A stretch of DNA of 64,000 bases from the NCBI RefSeq assembly GCF_000381765.1, contig NZ_KB907081.1:98517-162516 (forward strand), in the 5' to 3' direction. Under the pieces are notes generated by a model. It searched no databases and was not told the DNA's origin. It was given only the letters and a program-made list of their open reading frames with translations. This DNA comes from [Zimmermannella] faecalis ATCC 13722 (lineage in GTDB: Bacteria; Actinomycetota; Actinomycetes; Actinomycetales; Microbacteriaceae). Made by a program: the position numbers and the translations under genes. This document shows, piece by piece, positions 40,417 through 49,967 of the stretch; position 1 is the stretch's first letter, and each line of letters starts with the position of its first letter.

Positions 40417-41675
40417 GCGGCCTCCCCCAGCACTCGCACGCTCGACCACGGGTCACGGGCGCCCGCATCCATGACGACGACGCGCCAGCCGGCCCGCACG
40501 TACGCCTCGATCGCGGCGGGCCGCTCGCCGGGGTTCGCGACGAGAATCGCGATCGCGGGTTCGCCGACGACGCTGAGCCGGGCCGCGCCCGGGTCGCTCG
40601 CCTTGCCGACGTAGATCAGCGGACCGCTGCCGACGCGCAGGATCGTGTCGGCGAGGCCCTCGATGTCGGCTTCGGTGCCGTCTGGCGACGGCTGAATGAG
40701 CATGAGGCGGCGCATGAGCGGCTCGAGCGACTCGCTCGCTGAGACCTGCAGGCGGTCGAGCTCGTGGCCCTCGAGGTCGGGCGCGAGGTGCGTCGCCGAC
40801 GTCTCGGTGTCGAAGCCGAGCGAGTGCAGCCGCACGGCGACCGAGGCGGCGACCGAGACGCAGAGATCGAACGCGTCGTCGAACCAGCCCTCGCGCGAGG
40901 GCGCCGTGCCAAGCACGACCTCGGCGACGGCCTCGGAGTGGTGCTCCTCTTGCCGCACACGCAGCTCGCCGGCCCGCGCCGTCGCCTTCCAGTGCACGCG
41001 GCGAAGCGGGTCGCCGCGGCGGTACTCGCGAGTGATGACGTCGTCGGCCTCACCACCGCGGCCGAGCGACACCTCGACCTCGTCGCCAGAGCGCAGCACC
41101 GGTACGTCGAGCTGTGACACGTCGTGAATGTGCGGCCACACCTCGATCTCTTCGGGGCCGCCGATGCGCACGACGCGGCGCGTGAGGCCGAGGCCGTCGC
41201 TGTTCTCGATTAGTAGGGGCCCGACCTGTCGAATGCCGCGGCGCATGCGGTCGAGACCGTACGCGATGCGGCGACGGCGACGGCCCTCGCGCGGATGCAG
41301 GCGGCTCGCGATCGCCGGCAGCACGCCGCCGACGTGGGCGCGGTCGGCGCCCGTCACGATGTCGAGGTACGAGCCTGGCTCGACCCCGAAGATCGAGAGG
41401 TTGCGTACCTCGGCGACGACGCGCAGGCGGTCGCCCGCGGCGACGGTGGTGGGATACACGGTGCGCTCGACCTCGAGGCGCGGCCGCACGAAGAGGCGGG
41501 CGAGCAGCATCAACACCGGCAGCACGGCGATCGCGATGCCCGACCACCGCAGCGGCGGCACGTCGAGCAGGTCGCCGAGCAGCGCGAGCACGACCCCGGA
41601 GCCAAGCAGCCACCACGCCCGCGCCGTGGGTCGCAGCGGAACGGGCTTGATGCCGGAGCTTTCGAGGGGCGTCAC
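40413..41675 (-). CDS. DUF58 domain protein
   Basis: 420 residues: two N-terminal transmembrane helices (about 20-60), a beta-rich segment, then the DUF58 block (YRRGDPLRRVHWKATARAGEL at about 218-238), a vWA-like fold. Middle gene of the moxR-DUF58-tgpA operon, 6 bp after moxR and overlapping tgpA by four bases. Confidence 0.92.
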   Translation of the reverse strand: MTPLESSGIKPVPLRPTARAWWLLGSGVVLALLGDLLDVPPLRWSGIAIAVLPVLMLLARLFVRPRLEVERTVYPTTVAAGDRLRVVAEVRNLSIFGVEPGSYLDIVTGADRAHVGGVLPAIASRLHPREGRRRRRIAYGLDRMRRGIRQVGPLLIENSDGLGLTRRVVRIGGPEEIEVWPHIHDVSQLDVPVLRSGDEVEVSLGRGGEADDVITREYRRGDPLRRVHWKATARAGELRVRQEEHHSEAVAEVVLGTAPSREGWFDDAFDLCVSVAASVAVRLHSLGFDTETSATHLAPDLEGHELDRLQVSASESLEPLMRRLMLIQPSPDGTEADIEGLADTILRVGSGPLIYVGKASDPGAARLSVVGEPAIAILVANPGERPAAIEAYVRAGWRVVVMDAGARDPWSSVRVLGEAA

Positions 41676-41681
41676 CGGAGC

Positions 41682-42650
41682 CTAGGCTCCCGTGGGCGCG
41701 GGCACCCGCGCGATGATCTCGCCGAGCACGCGCTCCGCCTCGGCGTACGACGACGCCTGGCGGCCGCGGGCCCCGAGCACGAGACGGTGGGCGAACACCG
41801 GCACGACGAGCTCGCGCACGTCGTCGGGAATCACGTAGCCGCGGCCGGCAACGGCGGCGGCGGCCTTCGCGGCACGCAGCAGGTGGAGGGATGCGCGCGG
41901 ACTCACGCCGACGCGCACCGCCGCGTGCTCGCGGGTGCTGCGGGCGAGCTCGACCACGTAGCCCTTGATACTCGCGGCGACGTAGACCTCCTGCACCTGG
42001 GCGATCATCGCGCGCATCTGCGCGGCGGTCACCTGCGGCTGCAGCTGCGAGAGCGGGTCGACGCGGTCGCGCGACTCGAGCATCGACAGCTCGGCGCTGC
42101 GGTCGGGGTACCCCATCGACAGCCGCGCCATGAAGCGGTCGCGCTGCGCCTCGGGCAGCGGATACGTGCCCTCCATCTCCGACGGGTTCTGCGTCGCGAC
42201 GACGGTGAAGGGGTCGGGCAGCAGGTGCGTCGCGCCGTCGACCGAAACCTGGCGCTCCTCCATGCACTCGAGCAGCGCCGACTGTGTCTTCGGCGAGGCG
42301 CGGTTGATCTCGTCGCCGATCACGATGTTTGCGAACACGGGGCCCGGCTGAAACTCGAACTTCGAGGTGCGCTGGTCGTACACCGCGACGCCCGTGACGT
42401 CGCTCGGCAGCATGTCGGGCGTGAACTGAATGCGGCTCACCTTCGAGTCCATGGCGCGCGCGAGCGTCTTCGCGAGCACGGTCTTGCCGACGCCGGGAAC
42501 GTCTTCCATGAGCAGGTGGCCACCAGCGAGCAGCACCGTTACCGCGAGGCGCACCTGTTCGGACTTGCCGACGATGACGCTGCTGACGGCGTCGCGCAGA
42601 TTGCTCGTGAGCTGAAACAGGTGCGCGGCCGAATCTTGTTGCTGGCTCAT
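41682..42650 (-). CDS. MoxR family AAA+ ATPase
   Basis: 322 residues. Walker A EDVPGVGKTVLAK near 48-60, Walker B IVIGDEINRA near 112-121, sensor 1 VVATQNPSEMEGTYPLPEAQ near 152-171. MoxR ATPases act as chaperones for vWA-type clients, here DUF58. The ATG at 42650 is preferred; an in-frame ATG at 42689 adds 13 residues not typical of the family. Confidence 0.93.
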   Translation of the reverse strand: MSQQQDSAAHLFQLTSNLRDAVSSVIVGKSEQVRLAVTVLLAGGHLLMEDVPGVGKTVLAKTLARAMDSKVSRIQFTPDMLPSDVTGVAVYDQRTSKFEFQPGPVFANIVIGDEINRASPKTQSALLECMEERQVSVDGATHLLPDPFTVVATQNPSEMEGTYPLPEAQRDRFMARLSMGYPDRSAELSMLESRDRVDPLSQLQPQVTAAQMRAMIAQVQEVYVAASIKGYVVELARSTREHAAVRVGVSPRASLHLLRAAKAAAAVAGRGYVIPDDVRELVVPVFAHRLVLGARGRQASSYAEAERVLGEIIARVPAPTGA

Positions 42651-42725
42651 GGCCGTTATCTTTCCATGACCTCCCGACATTTCCCGCATCCGGCCCCGCC
42701 ACCCGGCCCGGGGAGCGCCACGACC

Positions 42726-42731
42726 TAGGAT
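42726..42731 (+). promoter_or_regulatory. -10 box of the leaderless rsmD transcript
   Basis: TAGGAT is six bases before the GTG at 42738. Confidence 0.5.
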
Positions 42732-42737
42732 CGTCGC

Positions 42738-43307
42738 GTGACTCGGATTATTGGGGGCGACGCGGCGGCCGTGCGGCTGCGAGTGCCGGCGCGCGGCACC
42801 CGCCCCACCAGCGACAAGGTGCGCGAGGCGATGTTCGGGGCCCTCGAGGCCGCGTTCGAGTTCGCTGGCGCCCGGGTGCTCGATCTCTACGCGGGCTCGG
42901 GCGCGCTCGGCCTCGAGGCGCTCTCGCGGGGCGCCGAGTCGGTCGTGCTCGTCGAGAAGTCGCAGCGCGCCGCGCGCGACCTACGTGAGAACGCCGACGC
43001 CGTCACGGCGCGGCTCGACGGCGCCTCGGCCGCGGTCGAGGCGGTCGAAGTCAGCCGGTGGCTCGCGCGCGGGCTCGGCGAGTTCGACCTCGTGTTCGTC
43101 GACCCGCCCTACGAGGTCGACACGGCGGCGCTCGTCGCGGAGCTCGAACAGCTCCTGCCACTCCTCTCCCCCGACGCGCTCGTCGTCGTCGAGCGCTCCG
43201 TCCGCAGCACGCCGCTGGCTGCGCCCGCCGGGTACGCCACGTGGCGCACGAAGGAGTACGGCGAGACGACCCTCTTCTACCTCGAGGTCGACGAGGCGTC
43301 GCGGTAG
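42738..43307 (+). CDS. rsmD: 16S rRNA (guanine966-N2)-methyltransferase
   Basis: 189 residues. TRPTSDKVREAMFGALE (about 21-37) is the family start motif, VLDLYAGSGALGLEALSRGA (about 48-67) is the SAM-binding motif I, and VFVDPPYE (about 118-125) is the catalytic DPPY. GTG start with TAGGAT upstream. The 3' end overlaps the 3' end of convergent thiL by 31 bp. Confidence 0.95.
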   Translation: MTRIIGGDAAAVRLRVPARGTRPTSDKVREAMFGALEAAFEFAGARVLDLYAGSGALGLEALSRGAESVVLVEKSQRAARDLRENADAVTARLDGASAAVEAVEVSRWLARGLGEFDLVFVDPPYEVDTAALVAELEQLLPLLSPDALVVVERSVRSTPLAAPAGYATWRTKEYGETTLFYLEVDEASR

Positions 43308-44305
43308 GGGTCCCAGCCCCGCGGCGTCGCGGGGCTCCCGCTGACCGACACACCGAAGTCGTCGCCCGCGGCCTCGCGCACCGCGCCGATGCGAGTGAAC
43401 CCGTGCGGCAGCTTCGTGCCCTCGGGGAACGTCGCAAGCATCGAGTGCTCCTCGCCGCCCGAAAGCTGCAGCTCGAGCGCGAGGTGCACGCTCTCGAGCG
43501 GGCGCAGGCCGAGCAGCCGCGCGAGGTGGTGCGCGAGCCGGTCGGTGAGGTGCGCGAAGCGGCGCGGTTCAAGGTCGACGACAACTCCTGAGGCCTTCGC
43601 GAGCCGGTCGGCGTCGAGCAGCGGCCCGTCCGAGAGGTCCATCATCGCGGTCACGCCGGCCTGCACGGCCCGCACGCCGGCCGTGAGGTCGGGATTCGGG
43701 TCGAGCTGCGCCGCGATGAGCCGTTGCGCCTCGGCGTCGCGCGACTCCTGCAGTCCGTCAAGCAACAGCCGAAGGCCAGCGGCCGCGTGCCCGAGCGGGC
43801 CCGAAACGGCGAGCACATCGCCCGGTCGGGCGCCGCTGCGCAGCGCCGGGTCCCGGCCGTCGAGCGAGCCGAACGCGGTCACGGCGATCATGAGCTGCGG
43901 TGCCGTCGCGAGGTCGCCGCCAGCGATCGCGCAGCAGGGCGCGTGCGCGCGGAGCGCATCCGTCATGCCCTCGGCGAGCCGCTCGACGAAGGCCGCCTCG
44001 GTCGACCCGGGCAGCGCGAGCGCGACGACGATGCCCGTCGGGCGGGCGCCCATCGCGGCGAGGTCGGAAAGGTTCGAGACCATCGCCTTCACGCCGAGGT
44101 CGTGCGGGCTCGACCAGTCGAGCCGAAAATCGGGGCCCTCGATCATCGTGTCGCTCGTCACGACCACGCGACCGTCGGGCACCTCGAGAATCGCCGAGTC
44201 GTCGCCCGGCCCGAGCGGCAGCTCTACTTTCGGCAGGCGGTCGAGGATACGCGCGAGCAGCTCGCGCTCGCCGAGCTCGGCGACCGTGGGGCCCAGGCCG
44301 GTCAC
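43277..44305 (-). CDS. thiL: Thiamine-monophosphate kinase
   Basis: Makes thiamine pyrophosphate from the monophosphate. 342 residues. GPGDDSAILEVPDG (about 31-44), TSDTMIEGPDFRLDWSSP (about 50-67), VSNLSDLAAMGARP (about 74-87) and TAMMDLSDGPLLDADRLA (about 206-223) are the metal- and substrate-binding PurM-like motifs. The GTG at 44305 overlaps the DUF3515 stop (GTGA). No thiamine riboswitch is present, and its operon partner is unrelated to thiamine. Confidence 0.95.
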   Translation of the reverse strand: MTGLGPTVAELGERELLARILDRLPKVELPLGPGDDSAILEVPDGRVVVTSDTMIEGPDFRLDWSSPHDLGVKAMVSNLSDLAAMGARPTGIVVALALPGSTEAAFVERLAEGMTDALRAHAPCCAIAGGDLATAPQLMIAVTAFGSLDGRDPALRSGARPGDVLAVSGPLGHAAAGLRLLLDGLQESRDAEAQRLIAAQLDPNPDLTAGVRAVQAGVTAMMDLSDGPLLDADRLAKASGVVVDLEPRRFAHLTDRLAHHLARLLGLRPLESVHLALELQLSGGEEHSMLATFPEGTKLPHGFTRIGAVREAAGDDFGVSVSGSPATPRGWDPYRDASSTSR

Positions 44306-44790
44306 GGCGTCTCGAGCAGGTCGTCGGGGCCGACGCACTCCCCGGTCAGCGGCAGGGTGTCGACCGCGTCTTGCAGGTCGATGAGCGCGGTCGTGCCAGA
44401 GATGCCGACCGAGGAGTCAATCGCGACCTCGACCGCGGGCGTGCGCCCGTAGGTCGTGTAGCGGTAGGTCGGCGCCTCGCTCGCGTCTTCGATCCAGTCG
44501 ATGCCGTTGAGCGAAATGCAGCGGTCGGAGGTCGGGCCCGGCGTCGGCACCCCGCAGCGCAGCAGCACCGAGGCTGGGTTGCCCCACGCGCCCGTCGCCT
44601 GTGCGTTCGTGTCGCGCCGGTCGAGGCCGGCGACCGAGTCGGGCAGGCGCACCGTGACGTCGGCGCACTCGGGCGCGCCCGCCGATTCGGCGGGCTGCAT
44701 CGCGACCGAGGGGCCGCTACAGCCCGATAACAGCAACGCAGTCGCGGCGATTGACAGCGCGACGAGGGAGCGAGGAGCGAAGCGAGACAT
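44302..44790 (-). CDS. DUF3515 lipoprotein
   Basis: 162 residues. Lipoprotein signal with lipobox LSGC (Cys at about 24), then an actinobacterial DUF3515 domain with conserved cysteines in ECADVTVRLPDSVAGL and LLRCGVPTP. Found between ddl and thiL in many actinobacteria, as here; function unknown. A TAGGCT box (44804-44799) eight bases before the ATG suggests its own leaderless promoter rather than read-through from ddl. Confidence 0.9.
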   Translation of the reverse strand: MSRFAPRSLVALSIAATALLLSGCSGPSVAMQPAESAGAPECADVTVRLPDSVAGLDRRDTNAQATGAWGNPASVLLRCGVPTPGPTSDRCISLNGIDWIEDASEAPTYRYTTYGRTPAVEVAIDSSVGISGTTALIDLQDAVDTLPLTGECVGPDDLLETP

Positions 44791-44806
44791 CGCCCCTCAG
44801 CCTAGC

Positions 44807-44830
44807 CCGAGCGCATCCCGCTCGGGGGCC
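44807..44830. terminator. Hairpin between ddl and DUF3515
   Basis: CCCGAGCG and CGCTCGGG flank a 5-base spacer in the 95-bp gap downstream of ddl. There is no T-run. It lies 75 bases after the ddl stop and just upstream of the DUF3515 -10 box, so it could be a terminator or part of the promoter region. Confidence 0.35.
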
Positions 44831-44885
44831 CGGCGTGGCGCTCCGAACGCTGGCGCCGTGCCGCCGCAGTGCGGGCGGTGCCGGC

Positions 44886-45998
44886 TCAGGCGGCCACGCG
44901 GCTGCGCGCCACCTCGATGAGCTCGGTGATGAGGTCGGGGTAGCTCACGCCCGACTCCTGCCAGCACCGGGGGAACATCGAGATGGGAGTGAAGCCCGGC
45001 ATCGTGTTCACCTCGTTGATGAGGAACCCGTCGGCGTCGAGGAAGAAGTCGACGCGGGCGAGGCCGTCGCAGCCGAGCGCCTCGAACGCGCGCACGGCGA
45101 TCGCCTGGGCCTGCTCGAGCTCGGCGTCAGTGAGCTGCGCCGGGCACTCGAGGCGGGCCGCCGTGTCGTTAAGGTACTTCGAGGCGAAGTCGTAGAACTC
45201 GCCCTCTTCGATGATGATCTCGCCCGCGACCGAGGCGCGCGCCCGCTCACCCCGGCGGGCGGCAAGCACCGCCACCTCGATCTCGCGACCGGTCACGCTC
45301 TGCTCGACGAGCACGTGGTCGTCTTCGGCGAACGCGACGCGCATCGCCTCGGCGAGCTCGCCCGCCTCGTGCACCTTCGAGACGCCGACCGACGAGCCCG
45401 CGCGCGCAGGCTTCACGAACGCGGGGAATCCGAGGTCGCTGGCGACCCGGGCCGAGATCTCGTCGGCGCGGTCGGCCCACTCGTTCGCGTGCACCGTGAA
45501 GCCGGGCGCGACGCGAATCCCGCCCGCCTCGAGCACGATCTTCGTGTAGTGCTTGTCCATGCCCACGGCGCTCGCGAGCACCGACGAGCCGACGAACGGC
45601 AGGCCGACGAGCTCGAGGGCACCCTGCAGCGTGCCGTCTTCGCCGAACGGGCCGTGCAGCAGCGGGAACACGAGGTCGACCTCGCCAAGTGACGAGATCT
45701 CACCGTCGCGAAGCACGCGCACCTCGCGGTGCGTCGTGGCGTCGGGCAGCAGGATGCGCGTGCCGTTGTCGACGACCTCGGGCAGGTGCTCGGGGTCGAG
45801 ACGGAACTTCTCGGGGTCGTCGGCCTCGAGCACCCACGCGCCATCGCGCGTCACACCAACTGGAATGACGCGGTAGCGGTCGCGGTCGATCGCCCCGAGC
45901 ACGCCCGACGCGGTCGCACACGAAATTTGGTGCTCGCTCGAACGACCTCCAAACACGACCATGACGGTGATGGGCTGGCGTTCGGCGGCATCGGTCAT
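44886..45998 (-). CDS. ddl: D-alanine--D-alanine ligase
   Basis: Makes the D-Ala-D-Ala dipeptide of peptidoglycan. 370 residues. FGGRSSEHQISCATA (about 16-30), LHGPFGEDGTLQGALEL (about 107-123), the ATP-grasp FVKPARAGSSVGVSKV (about 182-197) and the C-terminal LINEVNTMPGFTPISMFP. These residues suit ordinary D-Ala-D-Ala rather than D-Lac synthesis. ATG overlaps the gpsA stop by four bases; last gene of the leuCD-murA-plsC-gpsA-ddl chain. Confidence 0.95.
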   Translation of the reverse strand: MTDAAERQPITVMVVFGGRSSEHQISCATASGVLGAIDRDRYRVIPVGVTRDGAWVLEADDPEKFRLDPEHLPEVVDNGTRILLPDATTHREVRVLRDGEISSLGEVDLVFPLLHGPFGEDGTLQGALELVGLPFVGSSVLASAVGMDKHYTKIVLEAGGIRVAPGFTVHANEWADRADEISARVASDLGFPAFVKPARAGSSVGVSKVHEAGELAEAMRVAFAEDDHVLVEQSVTGREIEVAVLAARRGERARASVAGEIIIEEGEFYDFASKYLNDTAARLECPAQLTDAELEQAQAIAVRAFEALGCDGLARVDFFLDADGFLINEVNTMPGFTPISMFPRCWQESGVSYPDLITELIEVARSRVAA

Positions 45999-47110
45999 GC
46001 GGTGGCTCCCTGGGCTTCGTCTTCGGTGGAAAGTTCTTCGTGTGGCTGCTCGTCGTGCTCGGTCGCGAGGTGTGGCGCGAGCTCCGACGGGTGCATCTTG
46101 CCGCGGAGCACATCGGCGATCTGCTGCACGATCGGCATCGGCACGTGGCGGTCTCTCGCCATTTGCAGAATCGACGATACCGAGCGCAGGCCTTCGGCGG
46201 TCTGTTCCATGCGCGAGTTCACGTCTTGGTAGCTGTAGCCCTGCCCGAGCAGGCGACCGGCGGTGAAGTTGCGCGACAGCGGCGACATGCAGGTGGCGAT
46301 GAGATCGCCCATGCCGGCGAGGCCCATCATCGTGTCGCGCGAGGCGCCGAGGGCGACCGCGAAGTCGGTGATCTCGGCGAGCCCGCGGGTCATGATCGAC
46401 GCCTTCGTGTTCTCGCCGAAGCCGACGCCGTCGCAGATGCCAATCGCGATCGCGATGAGGTTCTTCAGCACGCCGCCGAACTCGGTACCGACGACGTCTT
46501 GGTTGACGTAGCTGCGCAGGTAGGGGTTGCGGGCGACCTGGGCGACGCGCACGGAGAAGTCGCGCGACTGGCTCGCGACGACGATCGCGGTGGGCTGTTC
46601 GCGCGCGATCTCGAGTGCGATGTTCGGGCCACTCGCGGCGGCGACGAGGTCGGGCGAGATGCCGGCGACCTCGCCGATCACCTCGCTCATGCGCTTGCCC
46701 GTCGAGCGTTCGACGCCCTTCATGAGGCTCACGATGCCGGTGCCGGGCGTGAGCGCGCCCGCGAACTCCTCGAGGTTCTCGCGCGCCGACTGTGCCGGCA
46801 CCGAGAGGAACACGATCGAGGCGTCGGCGACGGCCGCGCGGGCGTCGGTCACGGCGTGGATGCGCGCCGGCAGGTTGATACCCGGCAGGTACATGGTGTT
46901 GCGGTGCGCGTCGTTGATCTCCGCCGCGAGCTCGGGGCGCCGCACAACGATCGTGACGTCGCGGCCACCGTCGGCAACGACCTTCGCGAAGGTCGTGCCC
47001 CAGTTGCCGCCGCCGACGACGACGACCCGCTCGGCCTCGGCCTGCGGCAGGTCGGAGGCGGCGAGTTCCGGCAGCGTCAGCGGCTGCGTCGCGGGATACC
47101 ACTCGGTCAT
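45995..47110 (-). CDS. gpsA: Glycerol-3-phosphate dehydrogenase (NAD(P)+)
   Basis: Supplies glycerol 3-phosphate for phospholipids. 371 residues. The Rossmann motif VVVGGGNWGTTFAKV lies at about 30-44, the catalytic Lys in EFGGVLKNLIAIAIG near 210-224, and the substrate loop in GENTKASIMTRGL near 233-245. An N-terminal extension of about 25 residues and an acidic His/Glu tail go beyond the usual 330. Coupled to plsC upstream and ddl downstream by ATGA overlaps. Confidence 0.95.
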   Translation of the reverse strand: MTEWYPATQPLTLPELAASDLPQAEAERVVVVGGGNWGTTFAKVVADGGRDVTIVVRRPELAAEINDAHRNTMYLPGINLPARIHAVTDARAAVADASIVFLSVPAQSARENLEEFAGALTPGTGIVSLMKGVERSTGKRMSEVIGEVAGISPDLVAAASGPNIALEIAREQPTAIVVASQSRDFSVRVAQVARNPYLRSYVNQDVVGTEFGGVLKNLIAIAIGICDGVGFGENTKASIMTRGLAEITDFAVALGASRDTMMGLAGMGDLIATCMSPLSRNFTAGRLLGQGYSYQDVNSRMEQTAEGLRSVSSILQMARDRHVPMPIVQQIADVLRGKMHPSELAPHLATEHDEQPHEELSTEDEAQGATA

Positions 47111-47934
47111 TTCGCCGACTCCCGGCCCGAGCGGCGACGGCCGCGGCGCACGCGGCCCTGCTTCGCGGCGGCCTGCTCGCGCAGCGACACCGGCAGGCCG
47201 AACTCCGACTCCCCGTGCTTCGCCGGGTCGTAGAGCTCGTCGGGGGCTTGCCCGTCGCGAATCTCCTCGAGCAGGCGCGTGATCTCAACCATGAGGCGAC
47301 GCGTCGCCTCCTCGACCGCGGCGCGCGACTTGTGCTTGCCGGCGAACTCGCTGAGGTCGATCGGGTCGCCGACGCGCACCTGAATCGGCGTGCGCCAGCG
47401 CAGGTGGAGCTTTCGTTCGTACCGCGGCACGAGCGCCTGCGCGCCCCACGACGCCATGGGAATCAGTGGCGCACCAGACTCGAGCGCGAGCCGCACCGCG
47501 CCCGACTTGCCCCGCATCGGCCACGAGTCGGGCTCACGCGTGAGCGTGCCCTCGGGGTACACGACGACGACGCTCTGGCGCTCGACGAGTTCGCGAGCGG
47601 CGCCCATGCTGTTCGAGCGACGCGCCGCGCCGCGGTCGCGCTCGACGGGAATTTGGCCCGACTTGCGCAGAAACCAGCCCACGATCGGCACCCGAAACAG
47701 CGAGGCCTTCGCCATGTAGCGGGGCTTGCGCCCGAGACGCCACACGGCGATGCCGGTGATGAGCGGGTCGATGTCGGAGTAGTGGTTCGGTGCGATGACG
47801 GCGGTGCCGGTCGGCGGCAGCGTGCCCGTGATCTCGTACTTCGTGAGGAGGTTGAACGGCGGCACGACGAGCGCCGACATGACCCAGAACAGCGATGGCC
47901 GCCGCCGATCGGGGTACCGAACCTTCTGCGCCAT
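47107..47934 (-). CDS. plsC: 1-acyl-sn-glycerol-3-phosphate acyltransferase
   Basis: 275 residues. The acyltransferase block NHYSDID (NHx4D, about 50-56) and the glycerophosphate-binding VVYPEGTLTREPDSWP (about 123-138) are clear. The C-terminus is strongly basic (GRVRRGRRRSGRESAK). Converts lysophosphatidate to phosphatidate; it stands directly before gpsA, giving two successive lipid genes. Three bases separate it from murA. Confidence 0.92.
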   Translation of the reverse strand: MAQKVRYPDRRRPSLFWVMSALVVPPFNLLTKYEITGTLPPTGTAVIAPNHYSDIDPLITGIAVWRLGRKPRYMAKASLFRVPIVGWFLRKSGQIPVERDRGAARRSNSMGAARELVERQSVVVVYPEGTLTREPDSWPMRGKSGAVRLALESGAPLIPMASWGAQALVPRYERKLHLRWRTPIQVRVGDPIDLSEFAGKHKSRAAVEEATRRLMVEITRLLEEIRDGQAPDELYDPAKHGESEFGLPVSLREQAAAKQGRVRRGRRRSGRESAK

Positions 47935-47937
47935 CGC

Positions 47938-49314
47938 CTAGTTCTCGATCTCGAATTCGGCACCGAGGTCGCGCAGCTTCACGAGGAAGTTCTCGTAGCC
48001 GCGCGCGATGATGCCGACGTTCGAGACGCGTGATTCGCCCGTGGCCATGAGCGCTGCGATGAGGTGGCTGAAGCCACCGCGCAGGTCGGGCACCTGGATG
48101 TCGGCGCCGTGCAGCTGCACCGGCCCCGAGATCACGGCCGAGTGCACGAAGTTGCGCTGCCCGAAGCGGCACTTCTGGCCGCCGAGGCACTCGCGGTGCA
48201 GCTCGATCGTCGCGCCCATCTCAACGAGCGCCTCGGTGAACCCGAAGCGCTGCTCGTAGACGGTCTCGTGCACGATCGAGACGCCGGGCGCCTGCGTGAG
48301 CGCGACCACGAGCGGCTGCTGCCAGTCGGTCATGAAACCGGGGTGCACATCCGTTTCGATCACGACGGGGCGCAGGCCCGCCTGGTCGCCCGGGTGCGAG
48401 AAGCGAATGCCGTCGTCGTGCACCTCGAACACGCCGCCCGCCTTGCGGAAGACGTTGAGGAACGTGAGCATCTCGGCCTGGCTCGCGCCTTCGACAAAGA
48501 TGTCGCCGTTCGTCGCGAGCGCGGCGGCCGCCCAGCTCGCGGCCTCGTTGCGGTCGAAGATCGACTTGTGGTCGTAGCCGTGCATCGTCGTGACGCCCTC
48601 AATGCGAATGACGCGATCGGCGTCGACCGAGATGACGGCGCCCATCTTCTGCAGCACGTTGATGAGATCCATGATCTCGGGCTCGATCGCAGCGTTCGAG
48701 AGCTCCGTGAGCCCCTGCGCGCGCACGGCCGTGAGCAGCACCTGCTCGGTCGCGCCGACCGACGGGTAGTCGAGGTGGATCTTCGCGCCGGTCAGCCCGT
48801 TCGGGGCGGTGAGGCGGATGCCCTCGGGCAGCTTGTCGACGATCGCGCCGAACGAGCGCAGCGCCGAGAGGTGGAAGTCGATCGGACGGTCGCCGATGCG
48901 GCAACCGCCGAGGTCGGGAATGAATGCCTCGCCAAGCTGGTGCAGGAGCGGCCCGCAGAACAGGATCGGGATGCGGCTCGACCCGGCGTGCGCGTTGATC
49001 TCGGCCGAGTGGGCCCGCTTCACGTTCGAGGGGTCGAGACGAATCTCGCCGCCGGCGACGTCGCGCTCGACGTCGACGCCGTGCACGCCGAGCAGACCCG
49101 CGACGATGCGGACATCGGAGATGTCCGGCACGTTGCGCAGCACGCTCGGGCTGTCGGCGAGGAGCGAGGCGACCATGGCCTTCGTGACAAAGTTCTTCGC
49201 GCCGCGCACGTGCACGCGGCCGCGGAGGGGTTGCCCTCCGTGGAAGGTGATGGTGTCAGCGTCGAGTCCCGAGAACTTCGCGAATCGTGCAGCGTCCTCA
49301 GTGAGTGTGCTCAA
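47938..49314 (-). CDS. murA: UDP-N-acetylglucosamine 1-carboxyvinyltransferase
   Basis: First committed step of peptidoglycan synthesis. 458 residues, about 40 longer than E. coli MurA, partly through the N-terminus. [17 protein letters not shown] (about 37-53) has the essential Lys-Asn pair. The fosfomycin-binding Cys is present in [14 protein letters not shown] (about 134-147), so the enzyme should be fosfomycin-sensitive. The ATG overlaps the leuD stop by four bases, which ties it to the leucine operon. Confidence 0.95.
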   Translation of the reverse strand: MSTLTEDAARFAKFSGLDADTITFHGGQPLRGRVHVRGAKNFVTKAMVASLLADSPSVLRNVPDISDVRIVAGLLGVHGVDVERDVAGGEIRLDPSNVKRAHSAEINAHAGSSRIPILFCGPLLHQLGEAFIPDLGGCRIGDRPIDFHLSALRSFGAIVDKLPEGIRLTAPNGLTGAKIHLDYPSVGATEQVLLTAVRAQGLTELSNAAIEPEIMDLINVLQKMGAVISVDADRVIRIEGVTTMHGYDHKSIFDRNEAASWAAAALATNGDIFVEGASQAEMLTFLNVFRKAGGVFEVHDDGIRFSHPGDQAGLRPVVIETDVHPGFMTDWQQPLVVALTQAPGVSIVHETVYEQRFGFTEALVEMGATIELHRECLGGQKCRFGQRNFVHSAVISGPVQLHGADIQVPDLRGGFSHLIAALMATGESRVSNVGIIARGYENFLVKLRDLGAEFEIEN

Positions 49315-49967
49315 GCGCGCTTCCTTCCGATTTCGATAAATGTGATGGCCGGGTTCCCCGGCTCAGTTTCACCCAGTGCGGGCAGTGTACGCGGCATCCA
49401 GCTCGGGCGCGTCTTCTCATACTCGTCGATCGCGGCCTCGTCGCGCAGGGTGAGGTCGATGTCGTCGAGGCCCTCGAGCAGGCGCCAGCGGATGTACGGG
49501 TCGATTTCGAAGTCGAACTCGAGTTCGCCGACGCGCACCTTCTGCGACTCGAGGTCGACGGTCGCGTCGCGCCCCGGTTCGGCCTCGAGGGCGTCCCAGA
49601 GCTGTTCGACCTCGTCGTCGGAAACAACGCCGACGAGCAGCCCCTGCTTCCCGGCGTTGCCGCGGAAGATGTCGCCGAAGCGCGGGCCGATGACGGCGCG
49701 GAACCCGAAGTCGCGCAGCGCCCACACGGCGTGCTCGCGACTCGAGCCGGTGCCAAAGTCGGGGCCGACGACGAGCACGCGCGGGTCGGCGTACTCGGGC
49801 TGGTTGAGCACAAAGTCGGGGTCTTGGCGCCAGCCCGCGAACAGCGCGTCTTCGAAGCCCGTCTTCGTGACGCGCTTGAGGTACTCGGCCGGCAAGATCT
49901 GGTCGGTGTCGATGTTCGAGCGCCGCAGCGGAACGCCCGGGCCCGTGACTCGCGTGAACTTTTCCAT
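49311..49967 (-). CDS. leuD: 3-isopropylmalate dehydratase small subunit
   Basis: 218 residues. [16 protein letters not shown] (about 18-33) and [19 protein letters not shown] (about 66-84) are the aconitase swivel-domain motifs. Partners LeuC; its ATG overlaps the leuC stop by one base (TAATG). Confidence 0.96.
   Translation of the reverse strand: MEKFTRVTGPGVPLRRSNIDTDQILPAEYLKRVTKTGFEDALFAGWRQDPDFVLNQPEYADPRVLVVGPDFGTGSSREHAVWALRDFGFRAVIGPRFGDIFRGNAGKQGLLVGVVSDDEVEQLWDALEAEPGRDATVDLESQKVRVGELEFDFEIDPYIRWRLLEGLDDIDLTLRDEAAIDEYEKTRPSWMPRTLPALGETEPGNPAITFIEIGRKRA

Noticed and set aside
44821..44880. Another copy of the ACAACTGGCGC element (CGCTGGCGCCGTG)
   Set aside because: Only a short GC-rich core matches; arms and spacing are absent.
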